A stretch of DNA of 7,581 nt, taken from contig JAGRJB010000395.1 of assembly GCA_020442965.1 (NCBI GenBank), forward strand, positions 1 through 7,581. Reading direction: 5' to 3'. Origin of the DNA: Pseudomonadales bacterium. Its GTDB lineage: Bacteria; Pseudomonadota; Gammaproteobacteria; Steroidobacterales; Steroidobacteraceae. Both the position numbers and the translations under genes were made by a program. The notes under the pieces are model-generated. The model ran no database searches. It was not told where the DNA came from and saw only the letters and a program-made list of their open reading frames with translations. Of this stretch, positions 6,344-7,581 are shown piece by piece (within the stretch, counting starts at the first letter, position 1; each line of letters starts with the position of its first letter).

Positions 6344-6811
6344 TTATTCGGCAGGACTGACTGATACGCTGGTTTGCTGCGCCAGAGTCACGTTCTGCAT
6401 GGTGCGAAAAATCTTCCAGACGCCGTCCTTGCCACGACGCCAGACATTGAGGTACTCACCATACTCGACGTCCGCACCGATGCGCACATTGCGTACGCGA
6501 TAGGTTCCTTGCTCGACCCCGAGGTCACCCGACACCTCAGTGAAGGTGGTTACGGTGTCGAGCGAAATCTCGCGCGCGATCTGATCCTTGAAGTACTCTT
6601 CGATCGCCCGATGCCCGCGCACGGCCGGCGAGTCCTCGGCAATGATCTCGGCATCATCGGTATAAAGCGCGACACACGCGGCCAGGTCATCGCTGTTGAA
6701 GGCCGTCTCGAGTCCCGCCAAGCGCTCTGCCGGGATCTCTGCCGGCTGTTTAGAGCAGCCCGCCGCAAACAAGGCTGCGATGACGAGTGTCGCCGGTACT
6801 ACTGATCTCAT
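6344..6811 (-). CDS. NTF2/SnoaL-like (DUF4440-type) lipoprotein
   Basis: A 155-residue protein from the ATG at 6811, with GAGGAG eight bases upstream. The signal peptide is hydrophobic and ends in LFAAGC with C19 as the lipidated cysteine; serine at +2 points to the outer membrane. Residues about 28-145 look like the cone-shaped NTF2/SnoaL fold: an N-terminal helix (RLAGLETAFNSDDLAACVAL), the YTDDAEIIAEDSPAVRG strand-and-loop, IEEYFKDQIA, then beta strands ending in EYLNVWRRGKDGVWKIFRTM (119-138), which is the typical closing W-K-I segment. DUF4440/SnoaL-like proteins bind or isomerise small molecules, and many have no assigned activity; the ligand here cannot be told. It is the first gene of a two-gene unit with the DUF892 protein, so a shared stress role is possible (inference). 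Confidence 0.85.
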   Translation of the reverse strand: MRSVVPATLVIAALFAAGCSKQPAEIPAERLAGLETAFNSDDLAACVALYTDDAEIIAEDSPAVRGHRAIEEYFKDQIAREISLDTVTTFTEVSGDLGVEQGTYRVRNVRIGADVEYGEYLNVWRRGKDGVWKIFRTMQNVTLAQQTSVSVSPAE

Positions 6812-6819
6812 GTGGGCTA

Positions 6820-6825
6820 CTCCTC
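6820..6825 (-). promoter_or_regulatory. Ribosome binding site for the NTF2-like lipoprotein gene
   Basis: GAGGAG on the minus strand, eight bases before the ATG at 6811. It confirms this start, which also yields an intact lipoprotein signal peptide. Confidence 0.8.
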
Positions 6826-6951
6826 GTTACTTGACAGAGAGCGTTGTTTGACACTGTGCGCCCTTGCGCAGACTTGCACTGCTTACGCTACGCCGACCGT
6901 TGCAAGAGGCAAGTTGCGGCGCAGCATAGCGGTGCCACGTGGTCTGCGAAC

Positions 6952-7416
6952 TCAATTGGACCGATTGAGCGCGAACTGGGCGAGATCCACCAATGCCTTG
7001 CGAAATAGTGACTCTGGCAGGGCATCCAGCGCCGCGAGCGCAGCCTCAGTCTCGCAGCGGGCGAGCTCAGCCGTGTACTCGAGTCCGCCGGTGCATTCGA
7101 TTGCCACGACGATCGGCCCGAGTTGCGCCAGTCCGCCCTGTTCGATAGCGAGCCGGATGGTTGCCCGCTGTTCGTCATCGCCATTGCGCAGTGCGTGGAT
7201 CAACGGCAAGGTCGGTTTGCCCTCGGCGAGGTCGTCACCCAGGTTCTTGCCGCGCGTGGCAGGATCGGATTTGTAGTCGAGCACGTCGTCTAATAACTGA
7301 TACGCTGTCCCGAGGTGTCTGCCGTACGCCGCGAGTGCGCGTTGCTGCGCGACTGGCGCGCCCACCAGTACGGCGGATACTTCTGCGCCCGCCTCGAATA
7401 GCCGACCGGTCTTTCT
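6952..7416 (-). CDS. ispB: Polyprenyl diphosphate synthase (IspB-like), 3' part only, 5' end replaced
   Basis: The last 154 residues of an IspB/octaprenyl-diphosphate-synthase-type enzyme. Homology starts at RKTGRLFEAGAE, matching the Escherichia coli IspB segment SKTARLFEAAAQ. It includes the second aspartate-rich motif DDVLDY (7273-7290), GKNLGDDLAEGKPTLPLIHA, and a normal C-terminus ending DLAQFALNRSN then TGA. IspB makes the long isoprenoid side chain of ubiquinone and menaquinone. The N-terminal half, roughly 195 residues including the first DDxxD motif, is missing: in this frame a TGA stands at 7426-7428, and upstream DNA encodes something unrelated in another frame. As it stands it cannot be a working enzyme. 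An internal ATG-like start (GTG at 7365) would give only 137 residues. Either a true truncation or an assembly chimera could explain it. Confidence 0.85.
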   Translation of the reverse strand, partial: RKTGRLFEAGAEVSAVLVGAPVAQQRALAAYGRHLGTAYQLLDDVLDYKSDPATRGKNLGDDLAEGKPTLPLIHALRNGDDEQRATIRLAIEQGGLAQLGPIVVAIECTGGLEYTAELARCETEAALAALDALPESLFRKALVDLAQFALNRSN

Positions 7417-7581
7417 CGAACGCGTTCAAGTTGGCATAACGCCACATATCGGTCCAAGGTGTCAAGTCGCGTTCCAGCAACCAATGGTCGACCAGTTGCT
7501 TTTCCTTTTTGTTCTCCAAATAAGGACGTACGACTGACTCAAAGAACTCAGGATCCTTCTTCTTGATGAAGATGTTCAGCT
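7235..7581 (-). CDS. Fragment of an unrelated, AT-richer gene joined out of frame to ispB
   Basis: An open frame enters from the right edge (first full codon at 7579) and stops at 7235. Only the first part, down to about 7411, looks like real protein: 56 or so residues rich in Lys, Glu, Trp and Phe, including KKKDPEFFESVVRPYL, LVDHWLLERDLTPW and MWRYANLNAFEK. From about 7410 to 7235 the frame reads through the ispB fragment out of phase and gives Arg-rich nonsense. By rough hand count the 7414-7581 stretch is about 46% GC, against about 70% for a sample of the adjoining ispB. I do not recognise the family with confidence; it has the feel of an internal piece of a large multidomain protein. 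No start codon context is available because the gene is cut by the window edge. Confidence 0.6.
   Translation of the reverse strand, partial: LNIFIKKKDPEFFESVVRPYLENKKEKQLVDHWLLERDLTPWTDMWRYANLNAFEKDRSAIRGGRRSIRRTGGRASRAATRTRGVRQTPRDSVSVIRRRARLQIRSCHARQEPG

Noticed and set aside
6831..6853. Two TTGACA hexamers 17 bases apart on the plus strand as a promoter
   Set aside because: No -10 box at proper distance and no plus-strand gene follows; they overlap the leader of the minus-strand lipoprotein gene.
6952..7519. Simple single-base frameshift within an otherwise intact ispB
   Set aside because: None of the three minus-strand frames upstream of about 7416 reads like the missing IspB region, so one indel cannot restore the gene.

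Overview
The window is dense bacterial DNA of moderately high GC. It looks like a gammaproteobacterium of the Steroidobacterales/Xanthomonadales kind. That placement rests on the IspB-type prenyl synthase fragment, the DUF3014 and YbjQ/M48 genes and the tRNA-Pro with an encoded CCA end; it is an inference, not a proven assignment. Nothing looks like a phage, an insertion sequence, a CRISPR array or an rRNA operon. The one real anomaly is at the right end, where two unrelated coding sequences are joined out of frame.

Layout from left to right. A large VanZ-type membrane protein carrying a LamG-like lectin fold runs leftward off the window (1-1413, minus). It is divergent from a plus-strand gene (1714-2661) for a lipoprotein with a coiled coil, a beta-rich domain and a glycine-zipper segment. 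An inverted repeat (1641-1667) lies between them, and a long two-part hairpin terminator closes the lipoprotein gene. All remaining genes are on the minus strand. In transcription order, the first group is a small YbjQ-family protein, a membrane-anchored YbjQ-like protein, an M48 zinc metalloprotease (2- and 3-base gaps between these three), and then, after 90 bases, a DUF3014 membrane protein. To the right are a tRNA-Pro(CGG) and a two-gene unit of an NTF2-like lipoprotein followed by a YciE/YciF-type ferritin-like DUF892 protein. The 3' part of an IspB-like polyprenyl diphosphate synthase comes next, and at the right edge a fragment of an unrelated, AT-richer gene.

Functional themes: the cell envelope dominates (VanZ/LamG protein, two lipoproteins, a membrane protease with membrane and soluble YbjQ partners, and a DUF3014 membrane protein), with a stress-type ferritin-like protein and quinone side-chain synthesis alongside. 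The best candidate for an under-described system is the YbjQ-YbjQ-M48 operon. The clearest abnormality is the ispB junction near 7408-7418, where reading frame, GC content and protein homology all change together. An assembly or library chimera is as likely as a true rearrangement.
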